A DNA stretch of 64,000 nucleotides from Phoronis australis (lineage: Eukaryota; Phoronida; Phoronidae), in the NCBI GenBank assembly GCA_002633005.1, contig NMRA01000653.1, positions 98,004-162,003 on the forward strand. The letters run 5' to 3'. The stretch's first letter is position 1; each line of letters opens with the position of its first letter. Below are positions 11,381-23,095 of this stretch, piece by piece. Made by a program: the position numbers and the translations under genes. The notes under the pieces are model-generated. The model had not been told where the DNA came from, ran no database searches, and saw only the letters and a program-made list of their open reading frames with translations.

Positions 11381-11660
11381 ATGTTTAATACTATTAAAAT
11401 AGTATTAAACCTGGGTCTGACCAAGTCTAAATTTATACCTGGTTTAAGATCTTAACACAGGTTTAAGTAATATATACCTCGTTGGTGAAATGAAAACTGA
11501 CTTAGACCAGGTCTAAACTGGAGTTAAAACAGGTTTACTAGACCACTGCTCTTAAGGTTAAACCACCTTTATGAAATGCAGATTATCTTTTAACCTGGTC
11601 TAAGTTCAAGTTAAACCAGGTTTAACTTTAAACCACCTTTATGAAATCGGCTGTAAGTGT
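11380..11660. repeat. MITE-like block of iterated (c)taaacctggttta motifs with hairpin
   Basis: Starts with a perfect 12-bp stem and 4-base loop at 11383-11410 (gtttaatactat / atagtattaaac). The rest is dominated by variants of taaaccaggttta and gacctagg/ctaagtc words on both strands. A 70-bp period is seen at the 3' side (taaaccacctttatgaaat at about 11559 and 11629). No coding capacity. Confidence 0.5.
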
Positions 11661-12337
11661 TCCTATGGTCAGATGTTGGTACCTTGTTCATCCATGCTAA
11701 GTGCTCTGGGCTGCCGGTTTAACTGGCTCATATCTGCGACTATGTCTGCATTTTGCATTGCCGTCAATACCCACATGAGCCCTGACCCAGTGTATATTAA
11801 CAAATGACAACTTTATTTGTAAATGTTTGAACGTGTTTGTGTATGTGGGTAAGAGTACGTGCGTGTATTCGTGCATATATAGATGACTAATTTCCTGTCT
11901 AATAACGCAAAAGGTGTTGTTGTAGAAGCAGCTCGAGTCATAGCATTGTAAGTATCTAAAATTTCGATCTTGTAATATCTCGAATGTCATGCAGTTGTGT
12001 GCGTGTTTTTCTTATCTACACAGTGAGTTGCCGTGCTGATTAAAATGGAGTCTTGAGTATAGGACTGTTATTACGCAATGTAACAATTAATTATCGACTT
12101 CTGCTAAAAATTATGGAATCAAAAAAATTTCTACATGACCCGTCACAGAATTGGTGGAAATTTTGCCAGTTAACAACCACCATATTACACACATTGACCC
12201 CTCCGTCTATTTTATATCCACTGAAATTTTTACGTAAAACATGCAAAAAATTTAGCTTAAAAACTTATTAGCTGTTCCGGTAACAAGACTAATCTGTTTA
12301 AATTAGGGACTGTTATTCAATACTGTGTTGGCGTGTA

Positions 12338-12399
12338 AATATATATATATATATATATACATACATACATACATACATACATACATACACATACATACA

Positions 12400-12450
<51 letters not shown>
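12338..12450. repeat. (TA)n-(TACA)n-(TA)n microsatellite
   Basis: Compound simple repeat: TA dinucleotides, then about 20 acat tetranucleotides, then TA again. A self-complementary sequence next to transposon debris. Confidence 0.97.
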
Positions 12451-12451
<1 letters not shown>

Positions 12452-12582
12452 TCATTGAAGACATGGCTTTGATCTGTTTTTGCTAGTTAACCTTTATTTT
12501 TTTCCAACTCTTTAAATAGAGTAAGTAGGGATCTTGTTACTACATTACAATAGTGCAATAAAAATCCAAAAGACATCAGTAG

Positions 12583-12629
12583 GTAACATAATTTAAAAAG
12601 CGATATTTCGAGACACATATCTCATGTTC
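12583..12629 (-). mobile_element. Putative Penelope-like element terminal sequence
   Basis: On the - strand this reads gaacatgagatatg, then tctcgaaatatcg, a T-run, and aaattatg. The complement of 63818-63877 contains the same ordered blocks (ttgagaatgaaac, tttcgaaatatcg, tttaattatg). It lies about 200 bases 3' of the GIY-YIG remnant in its coding direction, as expected for the tail of a Penelope-like element. Confidence 0.4.
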
Positions 12630-12779
12630 CGGCTACTATTTACAACTAGTTCACAGTGAAACACACATCAGAAATGACAAATGCAATATAACACGTGAAG
12701 TTGGCATGCGCAACTATGACGATAAAAACTTATATAAATTTACATACGTTGCTGTGCAGCATAATCTACAGATCACCTA

Positions 12780-13103
12780 AGTAATGACAGAGTCCTTCGA
12801 GTTCCAGTTAGCTGCTCATTCAAAATGGGGTTTTCAAGCATTATTAGAAGCGACTCTAATGTTCGTAACCTGTGTACATCATTTTCAATGTATCTAATGA
12901 CTGTATTGTCGACAATCTCCTGACGAGTTATCTAGCGACCATGAACGTTTTGAAAATGTTTTTTTATGGAGCCGTTTTGTAAATGCATTGAAAGTCGTCG
13001 TGACAAGGAACACACTGTGTGCCCAATGTAATTTGATTCCAGATGAGGACGAAAACATTCGACCACGGGACAAGTATACTCATAAACAACATTACATCTA
13101 GCT
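12780..13103 (-). pseudogene. Penelope-like element GIY-YIG endonuclease remnant
   Basis: On the - strand from about 13103: CNVVYEYTCPVVEC, YIGHTVCSLSRRLSMHLQNG, IKKHF, then one in-frame TAG at about 12932-12934. Beyond it, in the same frame: ITRQEIVDNTVI, RLRTLESLLI and NPILNEQ. Spacing of the two Tyr/YIG motifs, the Arg pair, and the final P-x-LN-x-Q match the GIY-YIG domain of Penelope-like elements, which nicks target DNA for retrotransposition. The reading frame runs without interruption from the LINE reverse transcriptase upstream, at a junction near 13103. One stop codon makes it inactive as it stands. Confidence 0.75.
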
Positions 13104-14597
13104 AGTTTTTCATCTAACAGTATAGCCAGATGTCTGTGCGATTGTTTTCTAGGAATGATTTCATCATTAAGTTTAAGGTCATAAGACGGGTCAACAAGGA
13201 AGAGAGCATTAATAGATTTGGAGAAGGTGAGGTCAACGCTTTTTTCTGGTTTAAAATTCATTCTCCATTCTTGTGACCAATAGCTGAGTTTATTTAAGTC
13301 GTGTTGAAGCTGCAAAGAGCATTCAGGGCTGCTCCCTGAGAAGGGGGAAAAAGCGCCGTGTCATCTGCATAAAGGTATGTGCTACATGACAGGTTATCAG
13401 GAAGGTCATTAATATAAACCAAGAAGAGAAGAGGGCCCAATACGCTACCATGCGGTACACCTGCGTTTACAAATCCAGGAGGGGATAAAGTTGAAAGTAC
13501 GCCGTCGACACGAACACTGTATGTTCTTTCGGAGAGATATGAGGTGATCATGTTTAAAAGATTACCAGTAATGCCATAGGATCGAAGTTTGTGAAGTAGG
13601 AGGTCGTGAGGGACACAGTCGAAAGCAGAAGCTATATCTAGAAAAATGGACCTGACACTCTCGCCCTTCTCAAAATGTAAATGAATCTCATGTATTATTT
13701 CAACAAGTTGTACCACGGTGTTGTTCCCACGCAAAAAAAAAACAAATTGACGATGATAGATAAAGTTGTTTTGTTTGAGAAATGTAAGAATACTTTGAGC
13801 AATGATCTTCTCGAAGATTTTGGACAGGGTGTTGAGTAAAGTTATTGGGCGATAATTTGAAATTTCAGTTTTGGAGCATTTTTTGTGTATAGGGACCATA
13901 ATTCCATGTTTCCAAGAAGACGGATATATACCTAGCTGAAGAAGTTTGTTAAACAGATTGGTCAGGGGCATAGTAATTTCGTTGGCAATCATTTTGATCA
14001 TCTTGCTGGTTATTAAAGCTGTCCCATCATTCTTATTGGAGTCAACTTCGTTGAGATACTTCCGGACATCAGTTTGATTAGCCGGGATGTCAGACAGTTG
14101 ATTGAGACAACGTTCATGAAGAAAGGGAAAGTTACCTACTTCAGTTGGTGTAATGTGGCTTTTGTTCGTGAAAAATTTGAGAAACAAATCACACTTGTCA
14201 CTACTACTTGAGGCTAGGTTACCATTATAATTGATGACAGGATAGGAGGATTGTTGTTGACTGGCGCGTATTTTATTGATGATGTTCCAGTATTCTTTGG
14301 AGTTCTTGCTTGAGCTGTTAATTTGTTGACAAAGCTTGTGTCGGTGATCAGCTTTGGCTTGATTTACTAAAGTTTCAACCAGACGTGACTGCTCCTTATA
14401 TCTGTTGTAGATTATAGTGTTGTTAGATCTTCTGAAAGAGCTGTAAAGTCTGTTTCTTGTGAGGATTGCCCGTTTAACATTATTGTTGAACCAAGGTTGG
14501 CTGTTGTGTTTAATTATCCTTTCAGTTGATGGGATGTTATTTTTTTAAAATCTCATAGAGAGTACTAGTGAAGAGTGAAACAGTCATCAATGTCGCG
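13104..14597 (-). pseudogene. LINE (Jockey/CR1-like) ORF2 reverse-transcriptase remnant
   Basis: The main frame runs from a stop near 14545 down to 13294. It opens with a linker typical of these LINEs (SQPWFNNNVKRAILTRNRLY), then the RT core: ISNYRPITLLNTLSKIFEKI, FLDIASAFDCVPHDLL, AGVPHGSVLGPLLFLVYIND and the catalytic YLYADDTALF. Both carboxylate motifs (D in FLDIASAFD, YADD) are intact. A frameshift near 13310 moves the thumb (LNKLSYWSQEWRMNFKPEK) to the frame of 12932-13315. Upstream, an A-run near 14545 causes another frameshift. Homology starts abruptly at about 14597; the endonuclease domain is absent. 5'-truncated, inactive copy. Confidence 0.85.
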
Positions 14598-15790
14598 GCC
14601 GACCGGATTGACTCCGCCGTTATCGATCCGGCCTGTGGCTCGGAAACTGATCAGACATCACGAACATACATGTAAACCAGCCAAAGTTCAGTGGAAACTA
14701 AACTTCCAGTCAAGAAAATGCTATACTAGTGCGCCAAAGTAATGCGCACGTGATTATGTTGGTGAATTAGCCACGAAACTGCAAATCTACTTACTCGTCG
14801 GGGGCCGCGAATTCAGGTTCCGCTTTGGCCACAGCATCGTCAGGGCAGAAGTTGTATATTGACAATCATTATTTGAGTAATGTAAATGTAAATAAAGATT
14901 CCCCTAACTCCTGGCCTTTGGATGGAGTTGTTTCACAACAGTTTCTGCCAGCAAACACTAAATTAGCATGAGCTCACACGGCCTCGGTGTCCCGTCAATT
15001 ACTTTTATTGCGCCTAAAGCCGGTAACGCAGTGATTTATTCATTGCTGGCTTCTCAAATCATTTGCGCTCACGAACACTCCAAAGGCATTACAAATTGCA
15101 TCTAATGAGACAGACTTTGTTTCAGTTTTATATAAGTATTGGTTAGGGTAAGAATAATTCATTTTGAAATAGAACGCTCAGTAATAAAAGCCAACATGGC
15201 AACTCGCAATCCCGACTTAGGACGAGCTAGAGCTCATAAGTCCCGACTTCGAAGGTGGATCATTAAGTTTTAAAGGCTATCAATTCGAACAGGAATGCAG
15301 TGATGAAGAAATATTAGAGAGACGTCGTGTGAACAAGCTCAGACAACGGAACGTACATGTATGGAGTTATTTGGTAAGCTGGCACTGTCGACGTCTGCAG
15401 GCCACAGACACGGAGATGTTTCACGGCCTCATACTTGCTATTTACAGCGTACATTTCATTCTTCACTACCATGAGCCACTTCCTAAGCATTTTGGACTAT
15501 CGAGGAAGTAAAAATAAAACGAAATACACGCTTTCCTCGCAGCTGCTTATTTCGGACAAGCGGGATCAATGCACCGCAACATAGCGGCATTAACTCTACA
15601 TATGAACCACTGACGTCGCTAGCGTCGTTTCTCACCTTCCTCACAGGTTAATGCGACACCTCTTGGCAAGGTAAGGTCGACCGTATGCGAGGCGATGTGG
15701 ATATAGACCGATTAAGACGGCAAAAATGACTAATTAAATCGGGTGGCATTCTCCTTTAACTCGCTTGTCAAAAAATGTTCCTAAGGACAT
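14598..15790. other. No gene recognised; weak P2X7-type zinc-domain trace at 15329-15511
   Basis: Mixed-composition stretch. The + frame at 15329-15511 reads NKLRQRNVHVW, a Cys, then LQATDTEMFHG. This faintly recalls the W-x-C-x-x-C ... M-x-T-x-x-E pattern of P2X7-intracellular-like domains, which are common in invertebrate repeats, but most Cys are missing. Treated as unproven. Confidence 0.25.
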
Positions 15791-15962
15791 ACTTAATGAA
15801 ATGCCATTAATTTGCACTACGAAGGTAGCATGTAAATGGCAAACTCTTTTTGCAGAAAGGCGGTATTAGTATGGGTTCTCCGTTAGGACCAACGTTTGAT
15901 GAATTTTATGTATCTGAAATTGAAAAACGAATTAAAAATAATATTGACCACATTCTTGGTTT
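15791..15962 (+). pseudogene. Penelope-like element reverse-transcriptase scrap
   Basis: Frame reads FLQKGGISMGSPLGPTFDEF, then YVSEIEKR. The G-x-SMGSPLGP core is the diagnostic RT motif of Penelope-like elements. Only this motif block survives; the flanks do not extend it, and the 3' side changes directly into the minisatellite. Confidence 0.6.
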
Positions 15963-16225
15963 CCAGGTGGATCAGCTATTGGTTTTTATTTGGCAACCGA
16001 CTAACTCCCTATCTGTCTCTTGGATCACTGTCCTCTTCGTCCCTATATGAAGCAGCTATTGGTTGTTAGTTGGCAACTAACTAACTTACTCTTAGTCTGC
16101 CCTCATTTTGTTTCCACCACCAGGTGGGGCAGTTATTGACTGCTTGCTGGCAACCAACCAACTTCATTAACTACGGTCTCTGACTCCATTTGACCGTTTC
16201 TTAACTTGTCCACTAGGTGGAGCAG
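15963..16225. repeat. Minisatellite, 3-4 units of 75-90 bp
   Basis: Units begin with an aggtggatcagctattgg-like block at about 15965, 16047, 16123 and 16214. Each is followed by ttggcaaccaactaactt-like sequence. Sits between a Penelope RT scrap and the Tx1-type LINE. Confidence 0.7.
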
Positions 16226-16570
16226 CGTAAACCAATCGGAGAGGATGACAGTGAGTTAGTTGGGTGCCATCTAAATCGTGTCAAATTTAAAGCAACAAGA
16301 TACATACTCCCAGTTCGTGGACATTTGATAAATGAACCAAGAGTAAGGTGTACACCTAACAAGTCGGTTGACATTCATGTAAGTTTCTGACTACAATCTT
16401 TCACAGTGCTACGAAAGGTATAGGAGGAGCTGTGTCAAGGAGTAGTTTCTGACACGTTGTTAATCATTAGGAAAGCCATAATGGGACTTTCGGTAGGAGA
16501 GCAGAACATGGCTGTTGCTTGCTGAAAGTTCTTGCGTGTTAATAAGACCACACACACCGAAAAATCACAA

Positions 16571-17330
16571 ATGTCGAAGGCTAGTTGTACTATCCTGAAG
16601 TACGTGACAACAAGAGCTAGTTTTTCGGCACCGAAGAAGAGTCAAAATGCTGGGATGGAGGAGCTGAAAACATAATCATTACAAGTTGAGGGCTCGCTAA
16701 GTCGTAAAACTGAGGACTCGTGCAAGGCAATTGAGGAAAAGATCCGAGCTGAAATATCTATTATTGAACAGAAAGTCACGGCAATCCAGCTTAACGTGAC
16801 GCAGATTGAAGAAACCGTGGAAAATCCTGATGATATTATAGCAAAGATTATAGAGAAGATTAATACGGACGTGGGCTTGATGTCAGAGCGAATTAACTTT
16901 CTAGAAACTAGGCTTCTCAGAGAAAAGCGCTGGAACAGAAAGTACAATCTCCTACTGCACGGAGCTCACCAAGATCAAATAGGAGGTTCTGAAGCAATAG
17001 TGAGAGCTGTTCCAGACAAAATGAACATGAAGGACGGTAATGGTGATTCTATATTGTTAAGAAATGTTCACTGAGTTCAATGTGGAATCAAGCGCAGCAA
17101 CACCCCAGATCCAATCGTCATTAAGTTTCCATGGAGTTCTGACAGAAATGTTGTTCTGAGGTTAATTCGTAACCCAAAACATGCTTTACCAGATCTCCCT
17201 ACAATTATGAAAGTATAGCGTGGAAAACTAGCGACTTAAGCGCTCAAAATTCGTCAAGAAAAGCATTGGGCAACGGTCACCATCGGAGAGTCACATTCGG
17301 TTGTTTGGAAGTCAGAATAACCAGTAACGA
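16571..17330 (+). pseudogene. ORF1 (RNA-binding protein) of a Tx1/L1-like LINE
   Basis: Starts ATG at 16571 (MSKASCTILKYVTTRASFSA) and has an in-frame stop about 34 codons in. It then continues as a coiled-coil-like segment (KAIEEKIRAEISIIEQKVTA, IIAKIIEKINTDVGLMSERI), then KYNLLLHGAHQDQ, the usual start of the L1-type RRM domain. After a stop at 17071-17073 the same frame goes on: PDPIVIKFPWSSDRNVVLR, further stops, EKHWATV. ORF1 proteins of this group coat the LINE RNA. Decayed copy. Confidence 0.65.
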
Positions 17331-18279
17331 CAGGTTGGAGAAGCTGACCACAGAGTAGTAAGATAGGAAAAATTTGTTATTTTGAGTTTTTCACTTGTTT
17401 TTAGTGTTTAGTGTTTAGTTTTTAGTTACCTTTCTTGTCTGGTCTATTTTCGTAGTGTAGGGGCCGTATTATTCTACCAGGTAACTCTTGGCAGGTAGAC
17501 CTGACAGGTATTGTTGAACGTTCAGTGTGTAAAGTAGAAATACTGGTGTGCCTATTGTTTCATTGTCATTGTATATAGCGCGGGCAGCTTATCCGATGTG
17601 GGTTCGCCTTTCCTGAAAAAAGCTTACTGTCAATACTTGTAGGCAAATTAGACACGTGTACTCATTGTATTGAATTGAAACTCTATGCTGGGACTATTAG
17701 TGATACACTCACGTAGCTCGTTGTATGTAAACAACCATCCGTCTGTGAATGCGCTGTCCTAGGGGATTTCATTCAGGCAACCTTTTATGTATTCCAGCCA
17801 ATCAATTCGCTCCGTATAAAATAATGCAGGTGTAAAATATATTTATCGACTTCCGCGCATTTTTTCTCTCTTGTTCTAGGCTGTAGGTGTCCAATTACCT
17901 GCTCTCACATGAAAATCTCTGATTTGTGCGCAAAACGCACGTTTCATAAGATTACGTCATAATAATGTACTACTCCCGTCTCGAATCACAACGCATGGCA
18001 AGTGTGCCCATTTTGCTAAGCTCTAAAACTTCAGCGCCTCTTATTTATGTGATGGCTCAGTCATAAAACGAGTTTTGTCGACAGACCTCACTGACTGGGA
18101 TGTTGCATTTGCATCGGCGTTCGTGCGAATGGATTGGTGCGTGTCCCTCTTGTATCTATTTTTGTGACTACCCTATAGATTTCATGTATTTGAACGTCTT
18201 TTTGTTTAATAACTATCGTATTTGGATTGTATTATTTCTCTAGAATCATTTTAAAAAGTTTATTCGTAAAACTATTGTT
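17331..18279. other. Inter-ORF region of the Tx1-like LINE
   Basis: AT-rich spacer without a frame of note; includes short gtttagt iterations near 17400. Length is long for such a linker, so it may hold unrelated insertions. Confidence 0.4.
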
Positions 18280-21200
18280 ATGGGTAATGTTAAGATATTA
18301 TCCGTAAACTACCAAGGACTTGGAGGCCCAAATATGAAATTAGATGTCCTGAAGTACAGGAGGTCAAAATCGTATAGCATTTACTGTCTGTGTATAACTA
18401 TAAGCACTACAACAACCCGATAGAAACAGAATTTTTACTAGAATAAGTGAACCTTTTAGATCTGTTTAGAGAAAAATATCCGCTACTTAAAAGATTCATG
18501 TGGAGACGCAAAACTCCCCTGAAACAGGCTAGACTAGACTTTTTCTCACCACAAATAATCTTAGTGTCAGTGACATCAGTATTCAAAACTTCTATCGATG
18601 TGACCAAGCGGGGATTTTACTGTGCATAAGATATAGAAATTTATTCTGGAATAGGGGCTTTGGAAGTTTAATAACAGTTTATCAAAAATAAAATAAATTA
18701 AATAAAAAGAAAATGTTCCCTTCCGATTTACAATTCGGATGCAGTTGATAATATCCTAAATGATGAAACTCAATTTAGTATTGTTGATAGGCTATTTTTG
18801 ACATATTATATAATATTATATAATATGGAAATACGGGATAAGACTGTTTCTTTCTCAGCACATAAAAGAAACTACGAGACAGCAAAGAAACAAAAGTAGA
18901 AGAAGAAATATCTTTGTTGGAAAATTTACTTTCTCCTTAAGTGAATCTGAGGTGGAAACTTTGGAAAGAAAAGTAAACAAGTTATTAAATGTAAGAAAGG
19001 ACACATTTTTCGTTCAAAAGCAAACTGGATTGAAAACGGGGAGCGTCCAACAAAGTACTTCTGTAATTTAGAATCCAGACATTACTGCAGCAAACATGAT
19101 TTTAACGTTTAATTGGATTCTGGACACATATTAACAGACCAAAAACAAATACTCAAAGAAATCGCAAATTTTTACAAACAGCTGTATACTAAGAAAAGGT
19201 ATCTCAATTTTGATATTACGCAAATATTACAAGAATGTACCTTTCCTGTCTTGTCAGATGGTGAAGCCTATGCATTAGAGGGGGTTGTTTTAGACGAGTT
19301 GTCTAACGTTTTAAAAATTACAAAAATTTGATAAAAGCCTTGACTCAGATGTCTTTTCAGTCGAGTTCATTAAATATTTCTGGGACGATATGAAACATAT
19401 CAATTCAAGTTACGTTAAAACTGAAACGTCTTTGACCCAGAGAACTGGTATTGTAAGATGTATACCAAGACCTGATGAACCCAAACAGTTACTGAGAAAT
19501 TGGAGACCCGTTACTTGTTTACTTCAGTTGTTAAATTAGCTGCTGGTTACATTACAAACAGACTAAATTGTTTTACAGAAGTTTGTATCGAGTGATCAAA
19601 ATGGTTTTATTGAGGGAAAATACATTTAGTGAATGTACACAACTAGCATATGATATTAAATTTAATTATGCTGAAAACCAACAAACCCCAGGACTCCTGC
19701 TAATTGATTTTGAAAAGGCTTTTGATAGTTTATCCTGGAATTCCATTGATGAAGTTTGAAAATTGTTCAATTTTAAAGAATCTTTAAGGCAGTGGATGTG
19801 TACATTTTACAATAACCCAGGTGCTCGCGTAACTCAAATAGCTTTTTGTCTGAGACCTTTCCTTTACAAAGAGGTTGTAGACAGGATGATCCTCTGGCAT
19901 CTTATATTTTATTGTATGTGCGGAAAACTCGTCAATTATTGTAAAACACAATAAAAATATAAAGGTGTTCACGATGGACGGCACGGAATATAAAACCTCT
20001 CAGTATGCTGATGATAGAATATTTAGACTGTTCTCCGGATTACATGGCAGAGACAATGAAGGTATTGGATTTCTATGCAATTTTTTGGCTTGAAAATTAC
20101 TTATTCCAAAATAAATGATATCAGGATTGGGAGTAAAAAGTTTTCGAAAGAGGTCTATCATCATAGACGTTGGAAATTGAAATGGGATGTTACTAAGTTT
20201 AGGGTGTAGGGGTTGAATTTTAGACGACATGTTGAACGATAACTTTAAAAACTCTAGGAAATTGAAACGATGCTGAACACATGGTCTAAGAAACTCACTA
20301 TATTTGGTAACATGACGGTTATAAAAAGACTTGTTATTTCCAAAATTAATCCTTTATTATCTTCATTGCCAAGTCCATCTCCAACGTTTTTTAATAAAAT
20401 AAACGATATGTTTTTCAAATTTACTAGGGATAACAAGCCAGACAAGATTAAGAGAGCGCTATAATGACAAAAGTATCAAAGAAGGGGGTGTTAACATGAT
20501 AGACCTGAAACATTTTAATGTAGCTCTTAAACTTTCGTGGATAAGGAGGCTTTTTACTTCTCAATCCAAGTGGACTCTACTTGCTGAGGAGGAGTTAAGT
20601 ATCTGAAAGAATGAATTTTTTTAAAACACGGAGGTTTTTTCTCCACGGATGTATGGAATGTTAGCAAATTTTGGCGTTAACGCTCGCAACATTGAGTAAA
20701 ATTCTAGTAGGCGAGCAACATTTTTACATGGGATCCATTTTAAAGCAAGATATATTTTATTTGAATGACATTTTGGATAATAACAGTGCATTCCTTTCAT
20801 ACGATCACTTTTGCAAAAAAAACTAAAAGTAGATTTTTTGCCATACCTTTCTTTGGTCAGTTCGGTGAAGGCCTTTCTTGTAAAACATGATCCGAATTAC
20901 AAATTGAAAAAAATTGTCGGACCAATTATTCCATTTTCATTGACCACCGTACTTGTTGATCAACATGGATGTATACGTATTTATAATGTATTAAACAAGA
21001 ATTGTCTGTAGCCTGCTGCTCAAAAGAAGGTTGAGGATGTAGGGTACATTTTTGATCCTTTTATGAGGTAGAAGTTTATAAAATCCCTCTTTTAAATGTG
21101 AAAGATACAAGAATATGCCAGTTTCAATACAAGGTGCTGCATAGTATTCTTCCTTTGTTATTTAAAATAAATTATGTTGATTCTGATTCTTGAACTTTCT

Positions 21201-21560
21201 GTAAGAACGAATGTGAGACAATTGAACATTTTTTGTAGACTGTTGCGTCACGCGTTCTTTTTGGCGCGACATTGAGAGCCTATCATCAGCAAAGGTCGAC
21301 TCCAAACTCCATTTGGAAAAAGGCAATACTTTTTGGAGCTCCGTTAAAAAAAAATAATCAACTGGTTTGTATTGCACGCGAAATATTATTGTAACATGTA
21401 CATTTCAAAAGTTAAAAAGAATACCTTAACTTTAAACGTTTTCATAAAATCATTTGAAAATAATTTTTACCTCTGAGAAGCATATTCTTAGGCAAAAGAA
21501 TCCAAATGAACTACAGGAACTCTGACTAGATAATTATGGGTTGTATATACTCATGTGGCA
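18280..21560 (+). pseudogene. ORF2 (endonuclease/reverse transcriptase) of a Tx1/L1-like LINE, decayed
   Basis: Fragments in order: KILSVNYQGLGGPNMKLDVL (start of the apurinic-type endonuclease); then, after an internal deletion, RFMWRRKTPLKQARLDFF (endonuclease end); LTDQKQILKEIANFYKQLYT; RNWRPVTCLL; TPGLLLIDFEKAFDSLSWNS (RT motif A, Asp present); WMCTFYNNPG; SQYADDRIF (YADD present); KKLTIFGNMTVIKRLVISKI; MIDLKHFNVALKLSWIRRLF; a late trace near 21480-21560. Stops and frameshifts separate almost every block. The KLTIFGNMTVIK...LSWIRRL thumb region is typical of the Tx1 clade. Followed by a (TAGAA)n tract about 200 bases downstream. Confidence 0.8.
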
Positions 21561-21765
21561 TACATATGCAGGTAAGGCAAACTGAAAATACTTGCATTAG
21601 AGTTAGTCTTACATAAGTTTTAATTAAAAACATTAGACAGAGCCTGAATCAGTAAAGTTCAATGGTAAGTTGGCCTCTTTAACCATAAGCTTCTAGCAAG
21701 GAGCAAAATAAGCAGTTAAGTCAATGATGTCATTCCTATTTTCTACATGCACATACGCATTTCTT

Positions 21766-21832
21766 TAGAATAGAATAGAATAGAATACAATGCAATAGAA
21801 TAGAATAGAATAGAATACAACAGAACAGAATA
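21766..21832. repeat. (TAGAA)n microsatellite
   Basis: About 12 imperfect tagaa units. Lies about 200 bases past the last Tx1-like LINE trace; could be the element's simple-repeat tail, though a unique spacer intervenes. Confidence 0.85.
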
Positions 21833-22072
21833 TGGACATAACTAATGCTAAATAAGGGAAAATCCTGCACTCATTATACAAAAAGCTACGTTTAATAACA
21901 TAACATAACAACTATGTACGTCAAGAAACTCTCGACTCTTTGCACCAGATGACTGCCCGTGTATATAACTAGAGGCCGAAGCAATTTCATGGTCATCACT
22001 TCCGTCCACTAAATGTCAGTCCACGACCATCAGACATCAACTCGTGGCAAAAATTCCCAAACCTGTGCTCCT

Positions 22073-22075
<3 letters not shown>

Positions 22076-22129
<54 letters not shown>
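22076..22129. repeat. (CA)27 microsatellite
   Basis: Pure CA dinucleotide run of 54 bases. Confidence 0.98.
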
Positions 22130-22131
<2 letters not shown>

Positions 22132-22599
22132 AAACCATAACTGCCCCATATCTGAAGAACGATTAACCTCTAATCCGCGGGATCGTGGATGGAATTTGCA
22201 CCACGGGTTTCGTACCTGCTGGCCTAGGATTGAGTTTGGACTTGGACTTGTATAGTAGCCCATGGACGAAGTCATCAGGCACAAAGATTCAGCCTCCGGT
22301 TTGAACGCAAGGCCGCTGATAAGTGGATTTCGACTGATTCGAGATAGTCAATATAAATCGTCGAGAGACTTACTGAGATTCAGAGCAAATCTGTTAAGGT
22401 GTTTACCAAGAACTGTGGTTTTTAAATGTTCGTACGTTCTGATTCTTGTGTTTTGATGACAACAAGTGCCAAAACACATAACTCACATCCTTTGTGCGTG
22501 ACGTGTTTTTCCGTCAGCTGGGTCGCATGCATTATGGGTAATCACTCCGCTGGCAACGCCGCATAAATAATGAGGTTTCGCGGAAGGTCAACCTACTTT

Positions 22600-22930
22600 T
22601 TATGCGCCCACATATCTATATGTGGGTGCATATTGCCGTCATCTCTGTCTGGGCGTCCGGCGTCCATCGTCCGCGGCTATATCTCCTAAACCCCTTACAG
22701 GATCTTATTGAAATTGGGCAGATGTGTGGGGGTGGTCGGTCAAGCGCTCCCCCGATGAAATGGTCCAGCCCCAGCATATCCGTTAGAAGTAGGATATCAA
22801 TTGACAACAACAACAAAATTGTTGTTGCTACTGGTTCTACTAACTACAATGATAACCAAGTTAGTGATAATTTTGAATTTGCTTCTGATTCAAAGCGCTT
22901 CACGTGGCATAAGGCTGCTGTATTTCGAAT
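22600..22930. repeat. Interspersed repeat copy upstream of POGLUT1 copy 2
   Basis: Starts with a hairpin (cccacata / tatgtggg, about 22605-22624). Then tatctcctaaacccc and ccccagcatatccgttag, the palindrome-like aacaacaaaattgttgtt, and acttgcgtggcataagg-like sequence. Inverted matches lie at 34680-34853 and 33860-33998 (both in intron 3), and a partial direct match at 3060-3180. The overlapping 137-residue frame is explained by the repeat. Confidence 0.65.
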
Positions 22931-23028
22931 AGCTTCACAGGTTGTCCAGCATCACCCACTACGAAGCTGTAGGTTTACGACTAGTAACCGTTTCCTTTTC
23001 ATTTTTTTACTGTAGGGTCGAAGAATCA

Positions 23029-23095
23029 ATGGGAGAGTTGGTGGCATTTTTGGTTATCTGTTGGACAGTTTATGGGTCGTTCAGTCAAGATACAG
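23029..23095 (+). CDS. POGLUT1: POGLUT1 copy 2, exon 1 (signal peptide)
   Basis: ATG at 23029 starts [20 protein letters not shown], a hydrophobic signal peptide fitting an ER-lumen enzyme. Donor ACAG|gtaag at 23096 leaves one base of an Asp codon, completed by AT at the start of exon 2. The frame also stays open upstream to 22942 and downstream to 23589, but the phase match and family topology favour this exon. A possible 5' UTR acceptor (actgtag) lies about 14 bases upstream of the ATG. Confidence 0.82.

Noticed and set aside
15329-15511. P2X7-intracellular-like zinc domain gene
   Set aside because: Only a faint W...C...T..E pattern; most metal-binding Cys are missing and no neighbouring domain was found.
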